Positions 9,649 through 17,171 of a DNA stretch of 44,251 nt are shown here, piece by piece (within the stretch, counting starts at the first letter, position 1; each line of letters begins with the position of its first letter). The notes beneath the pieces are model-generated. The model was not told where the DNA came from, searched no databases, and worked only from the letters and a program-made list of their open reading frames with translations. The translations under genes were made by a program, and so were the position numbers. Origin of the DNA: Chloroflexota bacterium (lineage in GTDB: Bacteria; Chloroflexota; Dehalococcoidia; UBA2247; JAUWOP01); NCBI GenBank assembly GCA_030612045.1, contig JAUWOP010000006.1, forward strand, positions 1 through 44,251. Direction: 5' to 3'.

Positions 9649-9654
9649 TATAAT
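9649..9654 (+). promoter_or_regulatory. possible -10 box (TATAAT)
   Basis: A perfect TATAAT in the 220-bp gap after priA; no good -35 is seen 17 bases upstream. It could drive the small gene at 9808. A 32-codon frame (9688-9786) also lies here, but nothing supports it as a gene. The bases at 9589-9603 (AAACACTCATGGGCG) match the left end of the dispersed repeat at 16705 and 41306. Confidence 0.3.
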
Positions 9655-9807
9655 AAGGGTAAATCTACACAGTGGTTAGTTGATACTATGATAGATAATC
9701 TTGGACTTGTCACGCTCGAAGAAGCCGCCCGAACAGTTGGCAAAACTTCTCTTTTCGTTGTGGCTAACGATCGTTTCCGGCAGTGAATTTAGTTTGAGGT
9801 GGTATGC

Positions 9808-10035
9808 ATGAAGATATTCAAGGCAAACATCGAGATAATATGTGGCGAATACGGTTTTCTAGAGACTCGGTTACCTGTCGGTAAGGATTTTCATGAGGCG
9901 GAAAGAACAGTAAATGAACAGGTCGATAAAGAAAATTCAATGTATCATGGAGAAACATTTTATAAGTTAGCATCAATCGAGGAATTCAATTATCTGGATA
10001 ATTACAAGGTAGAGTATAGATTGAATGGAATTTAA
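9808..10035 (+). CDS. hypothetical 75-aa protein
   Basis: I do not recognise this protein. ATG 9808 is chosen because GAGGTGG (9796-9802) lies six bases upstream; a GTG at 9799 in frame is too close to that site. The product (MKIFKANIEIICGEYGFLE and onward) has alternating strand and helix character, is soluble and has no Cys cluster. It is the first gene of the second cargo block and stands 338 bp before hicB, so it may be accessory. Confidence 0.55.
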   Translation: MKIFKANIEIICGEYGFLETRLPVGKDFHEAERTVNEQVDKENSMYHGETFYKLASIEEFNYLDNYKVEYRLNGI

Positions 10036-10373
10036 TGCAGGTTAATATTATTCAATGAAGAAGAAGCTGGTATAGCACTTCGGCCAGAGATTGACACGAG
10101 ATTCACCGTGTTTGCGCCAAACAGGAAGAGTATCCCTTAAGGTCAAATCCCAGCAACCAAGCTGTGGAATTATCAATAAGGTGCTGCATACTAACCTGCA
10201 CGGGGCGTCGCCAAATTGAGCCTGGTGCTGCTTCCAAGGCTGGTTTGATTGGCACTTGGTGGAATGAGAAAAGGCATGATATGCTTGCCAGTGCTCTCTA
10301 TATAAGCTTCTTGATGTAGCAAGAAAAGAAGGATGGTTATAAAAATTAAGAATGGGTAAAGGAGAAAATAGTA
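10036..10373. other. 338-bp gap before hicBA; no gene seen
   Basis: No convincing gene on either strand. A long antisense frame crosses this gap and hicB but has no family resemblance. Around 10176-10216 is a stretch (AATAAGGTGCTGCA, later GCCAAATT) that partly matches one downstream of the endonuclease gene at 12630-12669, so loosely similar sequences flank the HicBA plus restriction-modification block. The last 20 bases hold AAGGAG, the hicB ribosome site. Confidence 0.45.
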
Positions 10374-10595
10374 ATGAGGTACAAATTGACTGCCATAATT
10401 GAAAAGGAAGGTGATGGTTATGTTGCTCTGTGCTCAGAGCTTGATATAGCGAGTCAGGGTGATAGCGTTGAAGATGCTCGTAGAAACTTACTGGAAGCAC
10501 TGTCATTGTTTTTTGAATGTGCCTCACCTCAAGAGATACAAGAGAGGCTGTCACAAGAGATATATATAACTCCGGTTGAGATTTCTGTTGGGTAA
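10374..10595 (+). CDS. hicB: HicB-family antitoxin
   Basis: 73 aa. The sequence MRYKLTAIIEKEGDGYVALC, then SQGDSVEDARRNLLEALSLFF, is the degraded RNase-H-like fold of HicB antitoxins that block HicA. Only the partial fold is present and there is no separate DNA-binding domain, as in short HicBs. AAGGAG precedes ATG 10374. The order here is antitoxin then toxin, with overlapping ends. First of three HicBA pairs in the window. Confidence 0.9.
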   Translation: MRYKLTAIIEKEGDGYVALCSELDIASQGDSVEDARRNLLEALSLFFECASPQEIQERLSQEIYITPVEISVG

Positions 10596-10809
10596 GTTAG
10601 GAGTTTTTTCAAGGGAAGAGGTCTGTAAGATTCTTGTTAGAAATGGTTTTGTTGAGGTAAGAAGACGAGGAAGTCATATTGTGATGCAAAAGAAGATAGA
10701 AAATACTACAATTACTGTTCCAGTTCCAAACCACAAAGAAATCAAGAAAGGCACTCTACAATCAATAATTCGCCAAACAGGTATCCCAAAGGGTGAATTT
10801 GAAGTTTAA
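10588..10809 (+). CDS. hicA: HicA-family mRNA interferase toxin
   Basis: 73 aa from TTG 10588, overlapping the hicB stop; TTG 10576 is also in frame. I prefer 10588 because residue 2 onward (GKLGVFSREEVCKIL) aligns with the usual HicA start. The double-stranded-RNA-binding-like fold is clear: RNGFVEVRRRGSHIVMQ with the catalytic His in GSHIV, and KEIKKGTLQSIIRQTGI at the end. It should cleave mRNA unless held by HicB. No inactivating change is visible. Confidence 0.9.
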   Translation: MGKLGVFSREEVCKILVRNGFVEVRRRGSHIVMQKKIENTTITVPVPNHKEIKKGTLQSIIRQTGIPKGEFEV

Positions 10810-10954
10810 TTATAAAAATACATCTCTTAACAAGACTGTCGAAAAAGGGCAATGAGCCTCCACTGATTAGTAGAATGGGCAGTAATGTGATAGTGTAGTC
10901 ACGCTGGTCATCATGCGGAAAACCATAGTATTCGGATAGTCGAAGGAGATTACG

Positions 10955-11824
10955 ATGGATTTTGCTAACGAGATTATCCACGGTGATTGTGAGGAAATCC
11001 TAAAGCAGTTTCCAGATGATTCTATTGACCTGATTTTTACTTCACCACCATACGCAGACCAGAGACAAAGAACTTACGGTGGTGTGAAGCCTGATAATTA
11101 TGTAGATTGGTTTCTCCCCAAAGCTGCGCAATTCTTGCGTGTGCTGAAACCTACGGGAACCTTTATCCTGAATATCAAAGAGAGAGTCGTAGATGGTGAG
11201 AGGCATACTTATGTCATTGAATTGATTTTGAAGATGAGAGAAGGGCAGGGATGGTTATGGACCGAGGAGCTCATATGGCATAAAAAGAATTCGTACCCCG
11301 GCAAATGGCCCAATAGGTTTAGGGATAATTGGGAGCGATTACTTCAATTCAACAAACAAAAGAAATTCAATATGTATCAGGAAGCGGTTGTTGTTCCTGT
11401 TGGAGATTGGGCTAAAGACCGTCTAGCCAGTCTGAGCGAAACTGATAAAATAAGGGATGAGTCAAAGGTAGGGAGCGGCTTTGGCAAAAATGTCTCAAAT
11501 TGGCTTGGACGTGATAAGGTGTATCCTACTAATGTCATCCATATGGCTACCGAATGCTCAAACAAGAATCACAGTGCTACTTTCCCTGTCGATTTACCCG
11601 CTTGGTTCATCAAGCTGTTTACAAGAGAAGGCGATGTTGTTCTAGACCCTTTCGTCGGTTCTGGTACAACAGCATTAGCTGCAATTCAACTTGGCAGAAG
11701 GCACGTTGGCATTGACATCAATGAAGAATATGTCCAGTTGGCACGAAAGCGCATCACAGAAACCCAAATTCGGATGCCAATTATAGCCGAAGCTCCTGAT
11801 AAAGCGTATCCGACCGTAAGCTAA
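10955..11824 (+). CDS. type II DNA methyltransferase, beta class (N4-cytosine or N6-adenine)
   Basis: A 289-aa enzyme. Motif IV TSPPYA (29-34) comes near the N-terminus and the AdoMet motif DPFVGSGTTALAA (from Asp231) near the C-terminus, with a ~150-residue recognition region between; this order defines the beta class. SPPY points to N4-cytosine more than N6-adenine, but the two cannot be separated safely. AAGGAG lies before ATG 10955. The endonuclease gene begins 15 bases downstream, so this is the protecting half of a type II restriction-modification pair. Confidence 0.92.
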   Translation: MDFANEIIHGDCEEILKQFPDDSIDLIFTSPPYADQRQRTYGGVKPDNYVDWFLPKAAQFLRVLKPTGTFILNIKERVVDGERHTYVIELILKMREGQGWLWTEELIWHKKNSYPGKWPNRFRDNWERLLQFNKQKKFNMYQEAVVVPVGDWAKDRLASLSETDKIRDESKVGSGFGKNVSNWLGRDKVYPTNVIHMATECSNKNHSATFPVDLPAWFIKLFTREGDVVLDPFVGSGTTALAAIQLGRRHVGIDINEEYVQLARKRITETQIRMPIIAEAPDKAYPTVS

Positions 11825-11839
11825 AACAGAGGCAATGCA

Positions 11840-12592
11840 ATGAATCCGTTGAATTTAGACGAAGTCCGAGAGTACGTAAACGAGAACATCGTTGATTTCC
11901 ATCAGCGAAGGATAAAGTCCTTGGAAGACTTGAAACTCGAAAAGCTGTTGAAGAAGAACCCATATCTATTCAAGGCAAAGAATATAGCGACTGCTGGAGA
12001 GTTAGTGTCTGGCTTGCTGGATGCTTTCCTTTCGTCATCTGAAGAAAAACTCTTTGGTGACTTCCTTGAGGGTTTGGCTGTTTTAATAGCAAGCAAAACC
12101 TGTGATGGACATAAATCCACAGCTTCAGGAGTTGATTTGGAGTTCTTCAACAAGGGTGCGCACTACGTGGTTTCTGTCAAATCTGGAACAAACTGGGGTA
12201 ATAGTTCCCAGCAAAGGAAGTTGGAGGAAGACTTACGAAATGCCGTTATCAGAGTTAGACAATCAAAGCACGGGGCAAATGTCCAATCGGTTCTGGGCAT
12301 CTGTTACGGAAAAACGAAAACTAGCTATGTTCGGGGATACCTGAAGGTTGTTGGACAAAACTTCTGGTATCTGATTAGCGAAAACGAAGCCTTGTACACG
12401 GACATCATTGAGCCAATAGGCTACAGAGCGAGGCAACATAACGAGGTTTTTCTCAAGGAGAAAAGCCGGGTGATAAACAGATTTACAAAACTGTTCATTG
12501 ACAGGTTCTGTGATGATACAGGTGCGATAGATTGGGTAAAACTCGTTGAGTTCAATAGTGGCAACTACGATTTGGATGGGTTCTTGCCTTAA
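11840..12592 (+). CDS. type II restriction endonuclease, PD-(D/E)XK, probably PmeII-like
   Basis: A 250-aa protein directly behind the methyltransferase. The N-terminus is helical and charged (VDFHQRRIKSLEDLKLEKLL, NPYLFKAKNI), a pattern I associate with PmeII-type endonucleases. The likely catalytic core is GVDLEF (Asp99) and VVSVKSGTNWGNSSQ (Lys114). The usual acidic residue two before the lysine is Ser112, so the third ligand must come from elsewhere or the fold variant differs. Gene order and spacing support a complete type II system; the recognition site cannot be read from the sequence. Confidence 0.8.
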   Translation: MNPLNLDEVREYVNENIVDFHQRRIKSLEDLKLEKLLKKNPYLFKAKNIATAGELVSGLLDAFLSSSEEKLFGDFLEGLAVLIASKTCDGHKSTASGVDLEFFNKGAHYVVSVKSGTNWGNSSQQRKLEEDLRNAVIRVRQSKHGANVQSVLGICYGKTKTSYVRGYLKVVGQNFWYLISENEALYTDIIEPIGYRARQHNEVFLKEKSRVINRFTKLFIDRFCDDTGAIDWVKLVEFNSGNYDLDGFLP

Positions 12593-12780
12593 TTTCTTGG
12601 CGCTTAAAATGGAATTAACTTCACCCCTTAATAAGATGCTGCAGCCGACCACAGTGGTGGGTGCCAAATTCGCTCTCGTTTTTGCAATGGGAATATGTTA
12701 TAAGTTGAGCCTAGTCATTATGTGGAAGGCTATAGATTAAGTAGAATACCAGGTGGTATAGCCACTGAGAAAGGTAAACT

Positions 12781-14112
12781 ATGGAAAAGATTGTTTCTCT
12801 ATGTAAGAGACGCGGGTTTATCTTCCCAAGCAGCGAGATTTACGGAGGGTTAAATAGCTGCTGGGATTATGGACCCCTGGGTATTGAATTGAAGCGCAAT
12901 GTTAAAGAGGCATGGTGGCGCTCCATGGTTCGAGAGAGAGACAATATAGTGGGGCTGGATACCAGTATCCTGATGAATCCTCAGGTCTGGCAGGCAAGCG
13001 GACATCTAGAAGGGTTTGCTGACCCACTGAGAGAGTGCAAGAGCTGCCACCAGCGGTGGCGCGCCGATGAAGTAGCGAGGGATACCTGTCCCTCCTGCAG
13101 TGGAGAGCTTACCACCCCCCGGATGTTCAACCTGATGTTCAAGACCTTCATGGGTGCAGTGGAAGATTCTACCAGTATAGTCTATCTCCGTCCTGAGACG
13201 GCTCAAGGGATTTTCGTCAACTTTTCTAATGTAATCTCTACCACACGCAAGAAGCTGCCCCTCGGGATAGCTCAAATAGGTAAATCCTTCCGCAACGAGA
13301 TTACCACGGGAAATTTCATCTTCAGAAGTAGAGAATTCGAGCAGATGGAGATGGAGTACTTTGTCAAGCCTGGAACAGATAAGGAGTGGTTCGACTACTG
13401 GGTCAAGGAGCGATTAGAGTGGTATAAGAGATTGGGGATAAAAGAGGAGCATCTCCGCCTGCGTCCCCATGCCACAGATGAACTGGCTCATTATGCCAGG
13501 GAATGTTACGATGTTGAATATCTATTCCCCATGGGTTGGGCAGAGTTGGAGGGAATCGCTAACCGCGGTGACTTTGACATCAAACAGCACTCTGAACACA
13601 GTGGTAAAGACCTGAGCTACTTCGATGAAGAGAGTAAGCAAAGGTTCATCCCTTATGTTATTGAGCCCTCTGCTGGTGTAGACCGCTCTATACTGGCCTT
13701 TCTCCTGGATGCTTATGAGGAGGAGGTCAACAATGGGGAAACAAGAGTAGTCCTGCGGCTGCACCGCACCCTGGCACCATTTGAGGTTGCCATTTTGCCA
13801 CTGAGCCGAAATCCTAAGCTGGTGCCTCTGGCAAAGGAGGTCTATGCTAGTCTCCGTCGGAGCTTTAGGAGTGAATATGACGACTCCCAGAGTATTGGCA
13901 GACGTTATCGCCGTCAGGATGAGATTGGGACTCCCTTCTGCGTAACTATTGACTTTCAGTCCCTGGAGGATGAGCAGGTGACTATCCGCGAGCGGGATAC
14001 CATGAGTCAACTTCGCCTCCCTACAAAGCATCTGGAGGAAACCCTTAAGGCAAAGCTTGATGGGGAGCCATTTGATGTTCTCCCACCAGGAGCTACAGTA
14101 TGGAAGCCATAG
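12781..14112 (+). CDS. glyS: glycyl-tRNA synthetase, alpha2 type
   Basis: A class II synthetase that charges tRNA-Gly. At 443 aa it is the single-chain alpha2 form, not the alpha2beta2 form. Visible are the start EKIVSLCKRRGFIFPSSEIYGG, a Cys4 insertion (CKSCHQRWRADEV and CPSCSGEL, about 87-108), motif 2 (FRNEITTGNFIFRSREFEQ), and motif 3 (EPSAGVDRSILAFLLDAYEEE). A C-terminal anticodon-binding domain follows. I looked for a T-box leader upstream and saw none. Seven bases separate it from the SbcD gene. Confidence 0.97.
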   Translation: MEKIVSLCKRRGFIFPSSEIYGGLNSCWDYGPLGIELKRNVKEAWWRSMVRERDNIVGLDTSILMNPQVWQASGHLEGFADPLRECKSCHQRWRADEVARDTCPSCSGELTTPRMFNLMFKTFMGAVEDSTSIVYLRPETAQGIFVNFSNVISTTRKKLPLGIAQIGKSFRNEITTGNFIFRSREFEQMEMEYFVKPGTDKEWFDYWVKERLEWYKRLGIKEEHLRLRPHATDELAHYARECYDVEYLFPMGWAELEGIANRGDFDIKQHSEHSGKDLSYFDEESKQRFIPYVIEPSAGVDRSILAFLLDAYEEEVNNGETRVVLRLHRTLAPFEVAILPLSRNPKLVPLAKEVYASLRRSFRSEYDDSQSIGRRYRRQDEIGTPFCVTIDFQSLEDEQVTIRERDTMSQLRLPTKHLEETLKAKLDGEPFDVLPPGATVWKP

Positions 14113-14119
14113 CATCGCC

Positions 14120-15364
14120 ATGTTGAAAGTAGTCCATTTTGCTGACCTTCATCTTGGGGTAGAGAACTATTCCCATATTGACCCTGCTACAGGATTAAGT
14201 ACCAGCTTCGGTGACTTCCTCTCCACTCTTGATGAGGTAGTAAATTTTGCCCTGGAGTGGGAAGCAGACCTGGTCCTATTCTGTGGTGATGCCTACAAGA
14301 ATCGCGACCCTTCGCAAACACAGCAGCGTGAATTCGCCCGACGGATTGCGACTTTGGTTGCAAGAGACATTCCTGTCTTCCTTCTGGTAGGTAACCATGA
14401 CCTGCCCAATACTATAGGCAGGGCAACTGCAGTGGAGATATTCGATACCCTGGCAGTAAGGAAAGTTACTGTTGCCAATCACCCCAGCACCTTCGTCATA
14501 GAAACTAAGAGTGGTCCCCTGCGAATTGTTGCTCTACCCTGGATAAGACGCAGTGGTCTGATAAGCCGAGAAGAGAATAAGAATCTCTCCCTGGAGAAAA
14601 TCAACACCAGACTTGAGGAGGAACTAGCTAAGGCACTCTCTAAGGAGGTAAGACACCTGAGTGGTGATATTCCCACCCTGCTGGCAGCTCATGTTCGTCT
14701 ACCCAATGCTGTCCTGGGGTCAGAGAGAGCCATGATAATAGGACATGACCCGGTGCTTCTCCAGAGCAATGTATCTGACCCAGCCTTTGACTATGTCGCA
14801 TTGGGACACATTCACAAGCATCAGGTTCTTTCCTATCAGCCGCCTATAGTCTACCCCGGAAGCTTGCAGCGTATTGACTTTGGTGATGAGAAGGATGAGA
14901 AGGGTTTCTATAGCGTAGAGATAGACCCTACAGGAGAGCGAGGCAACAGAGTCACCTTTGATTTTCACCCCGTCAAGGCGCGGCAATTCCTTACCATCAA
15001 GGTATCTATTCCCCCGGGGGATGCCAACCCACTAGCTTCGGTTTCTGCACAAATATCACGGCATACCGCTGAGATAAAAGATTCCATAGTAAGATTACAT
15101 CTTCAGCTACCACAGGAGCATGAGGATACACTGCCAGAGTCAGAATTACGGCGTATGTTACCAGAGGCACAATATCTGACTATCGTCAAGGAAGTGAAGC
15201 AAGAGCATCGCCTCAGGTCCCCTCTTTCCTCAGCAGCTACAAAAATGAAGCCTATAGAGGCACTCCAGATATATCTGGAGGTGAAGAAGGTCTCTCCTGA
15301 GCATGCCAGAACACTCATGGAATATGGTGAAAAACTGATTCAGGAGAGTGAACCCAAAGATTAG
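14120..15364 (+). CDS. sbcD: exonuclease SbcD/Mre11-like subunit
   Basis: A 414-aa metallophosphoesterase, the nuclease of SbcCD that opens hairpins and processes DNA ends. The metal-ligand motifs are in order: HFADLHLG, FCGDAYKNRD, LLVGNHDLPN, AAHVRLPNA and LGHIHKHQV. ATG 14120 is chosen as it gives the normal N-terminus (MLKVVHFADLHLG); the frame extends 21 codons upstream but only inside glyS. The ATPase partner SbcC is not in the window, since the next gene is fmt on the other strand. Confidence 0.93.
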   Translation: MLKVVHFADLHLGVENYSHIDPATGLSTSFGDFLSTLDEVVNFALEWEADLVLFCGDAYKNRDPSQTQQREFARRIATLVARDIPVFLLVGNHDLPNTIGRATAVEIFDTLAVRKVTVANHPSTFVIETKSGPLRIVALPWIRRSGLISREENKNLSLEKINTRLEEELAKALSKEVRHLSGDIPTLLAAHVRLPNAVLGSERAMIIGHDPVLLQSNVSDPAFDYVALGHIHKHQVLSYQPPIVYPGSLQRIDFGDEKDEKGFYSVEIDPTGERGNRVTFDFHPVKARQFLTIKVSIPPGDANPLASVSAQISRHTAEIKDSIVRLHLQLPQEHEDTLPESELRRMLPEAQYLTIVKEVKQEHRLRSPLSSAATKMKPIEALQIYLEVKKVSPEHARTLMEYGEKLIQESEPKD

Positions 15365-15423
15365 GAGGTTTCTGTACTTCAGTGGGAGTTAAAGGCAGTG
15401 TATAATATTGGCTGAGAAGTGTA

Positions 15424-16599
15424 TTAGTGAGGTGATGAGGGGAGCAGGGATCCGATGAACTCTTTTTGTCCCCGACAGAAGTCCTCTATCTTCAGGGGTT
15501 TCTTGCCCTCCAGCTGAATCTCAAGAAGCCCCAGAATGCCTTCACAGGTTTGTACTCCTGCAAATCCCCCTAAATCCCCCTTTAGTAAAGGGGGACTCAG
15601 GGGGGTTATATCCCTCTTTGGACAAGGGAGATTTATATTGACAACCTGCCCCGGCTTCCCGGATTGACTAATACCAAAAGGTACAGCAGCAATAACCTTA
15701 AGGAGTTTTCCCTGCCACCTGGTATAGCAACCTGGCCAGGGTTGAAAAGCACGCACACGGCGCTCCAGCTCAATAGCAGACAGATGCCAATCCATCTCTC
15801 CATCCTGCTTGGTGATAATTCGGGAATAGGTAGCTTCTCTGTTATCCTGAGCCTGGGGGATGATTTTACCCTCAACCCACGGAGGCAGTGTCTCCACCAG
15901 GAGCTTGGCACCGAGGTGAGATAATTGCTCGGTAAGAGAAGCAGTGGTATCCCCCATGGAGATAGAGACGAGAGATTGGGAGGGGAGGTGGGGTGGTCTC
16001 TGTCCCTGTCTCAACTCTCTGCCTCTGACAGGTATGTCATTCCCGCCCCGTATCGGGGTACGGGGTAAACTCCGGCGGGAATCTACACCCATCCCCACCT
16101 GGATTCCTGCGGAAGCAGGAATGACAGTGAACGACATAGGCATCCTCTCCTGAGTCAGTACTGGACCTGTGTCCATACCCTTGTCCATAAGCATGATACT
16201 CACCCCGGTGACCTTATCACCGCTCAGGATGGCACTGGCTATAGGTGAGGCACCACGGTGTCTGGGAAGAAGGGAGGGGTGGACATTAAGACACCCGTGA
16301 AGAGGAATCTGGAGGATATCCAAAGGCAGGATTTCCCCGAAGGCAGCTACTACGATTACATCGGGACGAAGCTCAGCAATTCTTTCTTTCTCTTCGGGTC
16401 TTTTCAGGGTGGGGGGCTGAAGCATTGGCAAGCCGTAGCTCTCTGCCACCCTTTTCACCGCAGAAGGAATCTGCCTCTGCCCTCTGCCCACTGGCTTATC
16501 GGGCTGGGCATAGACAGCCACAATCTCATAGCCAGCCTCTCTCAGAGCTTCCAGAGAAGGCACAGCGAACTCAGGCGTGCCCATAAAGATAATGCGCAT
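15424..16599 (-). CDS. fmt: methionyl-tRNA formyltransferase with two in-frame repeat insertions
   Basis: Formylates the initiator Met-tRNA. The enzyme core is intact: MRIIFMGTPEFAVPSLEAL, catalytic NVHPSLLPRHRGASPI (Asn105, His107) and MDTGPVLTQ (Asp143). The C-terminal domain runs through RVRAFQPWPG to FIGSLL. At 391 aa it is ~80 residues longer than usual. The excess is two low-similarity inserts with the look of dispersed DNA repeats: about residues 155-212, and about 322-351 with the tell-tale ITPLSPPLLKGDLGG peptide. Both keep the frame open. Removing them gives about 305 aa, the expected size. It may still be functional if both inserts form surface loops. Confidence 0.93.
   Translation of the reverse strand: MRIIFMGTPEFAVPSLEALREAGYEIVAVYAQPDKPVGRGQRQIPSAVKRVAESYGLPMLQPPTLKRPEEKERIAELRPDVIVVAAFGEILPLDILQIPLHGCLNVHPSLLPRHRGASPIASAILSGDKVTGVSIMLMDKGMDTGPVLTQERMPMSFTVIPASAGIQVGMGVDSRRSLPRTPIRGGNDIPVRGRELRQGQRPPHLPSQSLVSISMGDTTASLTEQLSHLGAKLLVETLPPWVEGKIIPQAQDNREATYSRIITKQDGEMDWHLSAIELERRVRAFQPWPGCYTRWQGKLLKVIAAVPFGISQSGKPGQVVNINLPCPKRDITPLSPPLLKGDLGGFAGVQTCEGILGLLEIQLEGKKPLKIEDFCRGQKEFIGSLLPSSPH
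15547..15636. repeat. repeat inserted in frame in fmt (second insert)
   Basis: On the plus strand this holds AAATCCCCCTAAATCCCCC, then AAAGGGGGACTCAGGGGGG, an inverted-repeat element of a kind scattered in many bacterial genomes; on the fmt strand it encodes TPLSPPLLKGDLGGF. It falls between the KPGQVV and GILGLLE segments of the C-terminal domain. Boundaries are approximate and were set by where Fmt similarity stops and resumes. Confidence 0.7.
15964..16137. repeat. repeat inserted in frame in fmt (first insert)
   Basis: Contains GTCATTCCCGCC facing GGCGGGAATC, and GGATTCCTGC facing GCAGGAATGACA: nested palindromes of the common TCATTCC/GGAATGA type. It sits between the catalytic domain (MDTGPVLTQERMPM) and DTTASLTEQL. 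Boundaries are approximate. Confidence 0.75.
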
Positions 16600-17014
16600 A
16601 AGCGGACCCCCTGTGTTTACCTCCTGACTACCCCTACACGAACAAGTATATCATAGAAGCACAGAGCCAAAACAATCTGAGGGCTTCTTTTCATTGCTGC
16701 GAAGTAAACACTCATGGGCGGCTGCCCACCATCGAACCATAAAAATAACCCTCTCTTATTGTCATTGCGAGCGAAGCGAAGCAATCTCATCGCCATTTCC
16801 CTTCCCACCAAGATTGCTTCGGCACTTCGTGCCTCGCAATGACACATTATGGGGACGCTCCTCGCAATGACAGATGTGGGGGCAGTTTATTTTCGAAGCA
16901 AAGGAATTGCCAGAAGGTAATAGTTCACGCTACTATATATTATATGCTAAGTGCGCCTTGCATAAAGGTATCTACTAGACCACTGCTTGCCAAAACCAAC
17001 TTTACCCACGGTGT
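16600..17014. other. gap between fmt and small ORF, mostly repeats
   Basis: Divergent region. A possible fmt -10 on the minus strand (TATACT, near 16645-16650) lies upstream of the ribosome site GGAGG. From 16705 to 16880 it holds a copy of a dispersed repeat. The rest (16881-17014) has no recognisable gene. Confidence 0.5.
16705..16880. repeat. dispersed repeat, copy 1
   Basis: Begins TAAACACTCATGGGCGGCTG, continues with TTGTCATTGCGAGCGAAGCG, AATCTCATCG and AGATTGCTTCG, and ends CTCCTCGCAATGACAGATG. The same order of blocks occurs at 41306-41466. The TCATTGCGAG/CTCGCAATGA pairs make it palindromic. It has no coding capacity of its own. Confidence 0.8.
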
Positions 17015-17161
17015 GTGAGGTGCTTGGAACAGGAAAATGACTACCGAGAGGAGAAACTGAGGTTTCCAACTATCCGCCTTGAAACAATCATATCGCTATG
17101 TGAATTGACAGGAGGGTTAATTACCATAAAGCAAGGTAAAACAGTAGATTTGGAAAAATGA
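17015..17161 (+). CDS. possible 48-aa protein upstream of the transglutaminase-like gene
   Basis: GTG 17015 opens a frame giving VRCLEQENDYREEKLRFPTI and then RLETIISLCELTGGLITIK, ending 10 bases before the next gene. Upstream codons in the same frame add a Cys, forming a CVRC pair, but no start codon lies there. The composition looks protein-like; I do not recognise it. It may be a 5'-damaged small gene. Confidence 0.3.
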   Translation: MRCLEQENDYREEKLRFPTIRLETIISLCELTGGLITIKQGKTVDLEK

Positions 17162-17171
17162 TAGGATAGAA

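Noticed and set aside
10048-10554. A 168-codon minus-strand open frame
   Set aside because: It covers the hicB gene on the opposite strand, has no family-like motif and is rich in the residues expected of an antisense frame.
12630-12669. Integron attC site downstream of the endonuclease gene
   Set aside because: TGCTGCAGCCGACC recalls attC sequences, but I find no matching inverse core site and no integrase; kept only as a weak flanking similarity.
12593-12780. T-box or other leader upstream of glyS
   Set aside because: No AGGGTGGNACCGCG-like box or specifier hairpin is visible in this gap.
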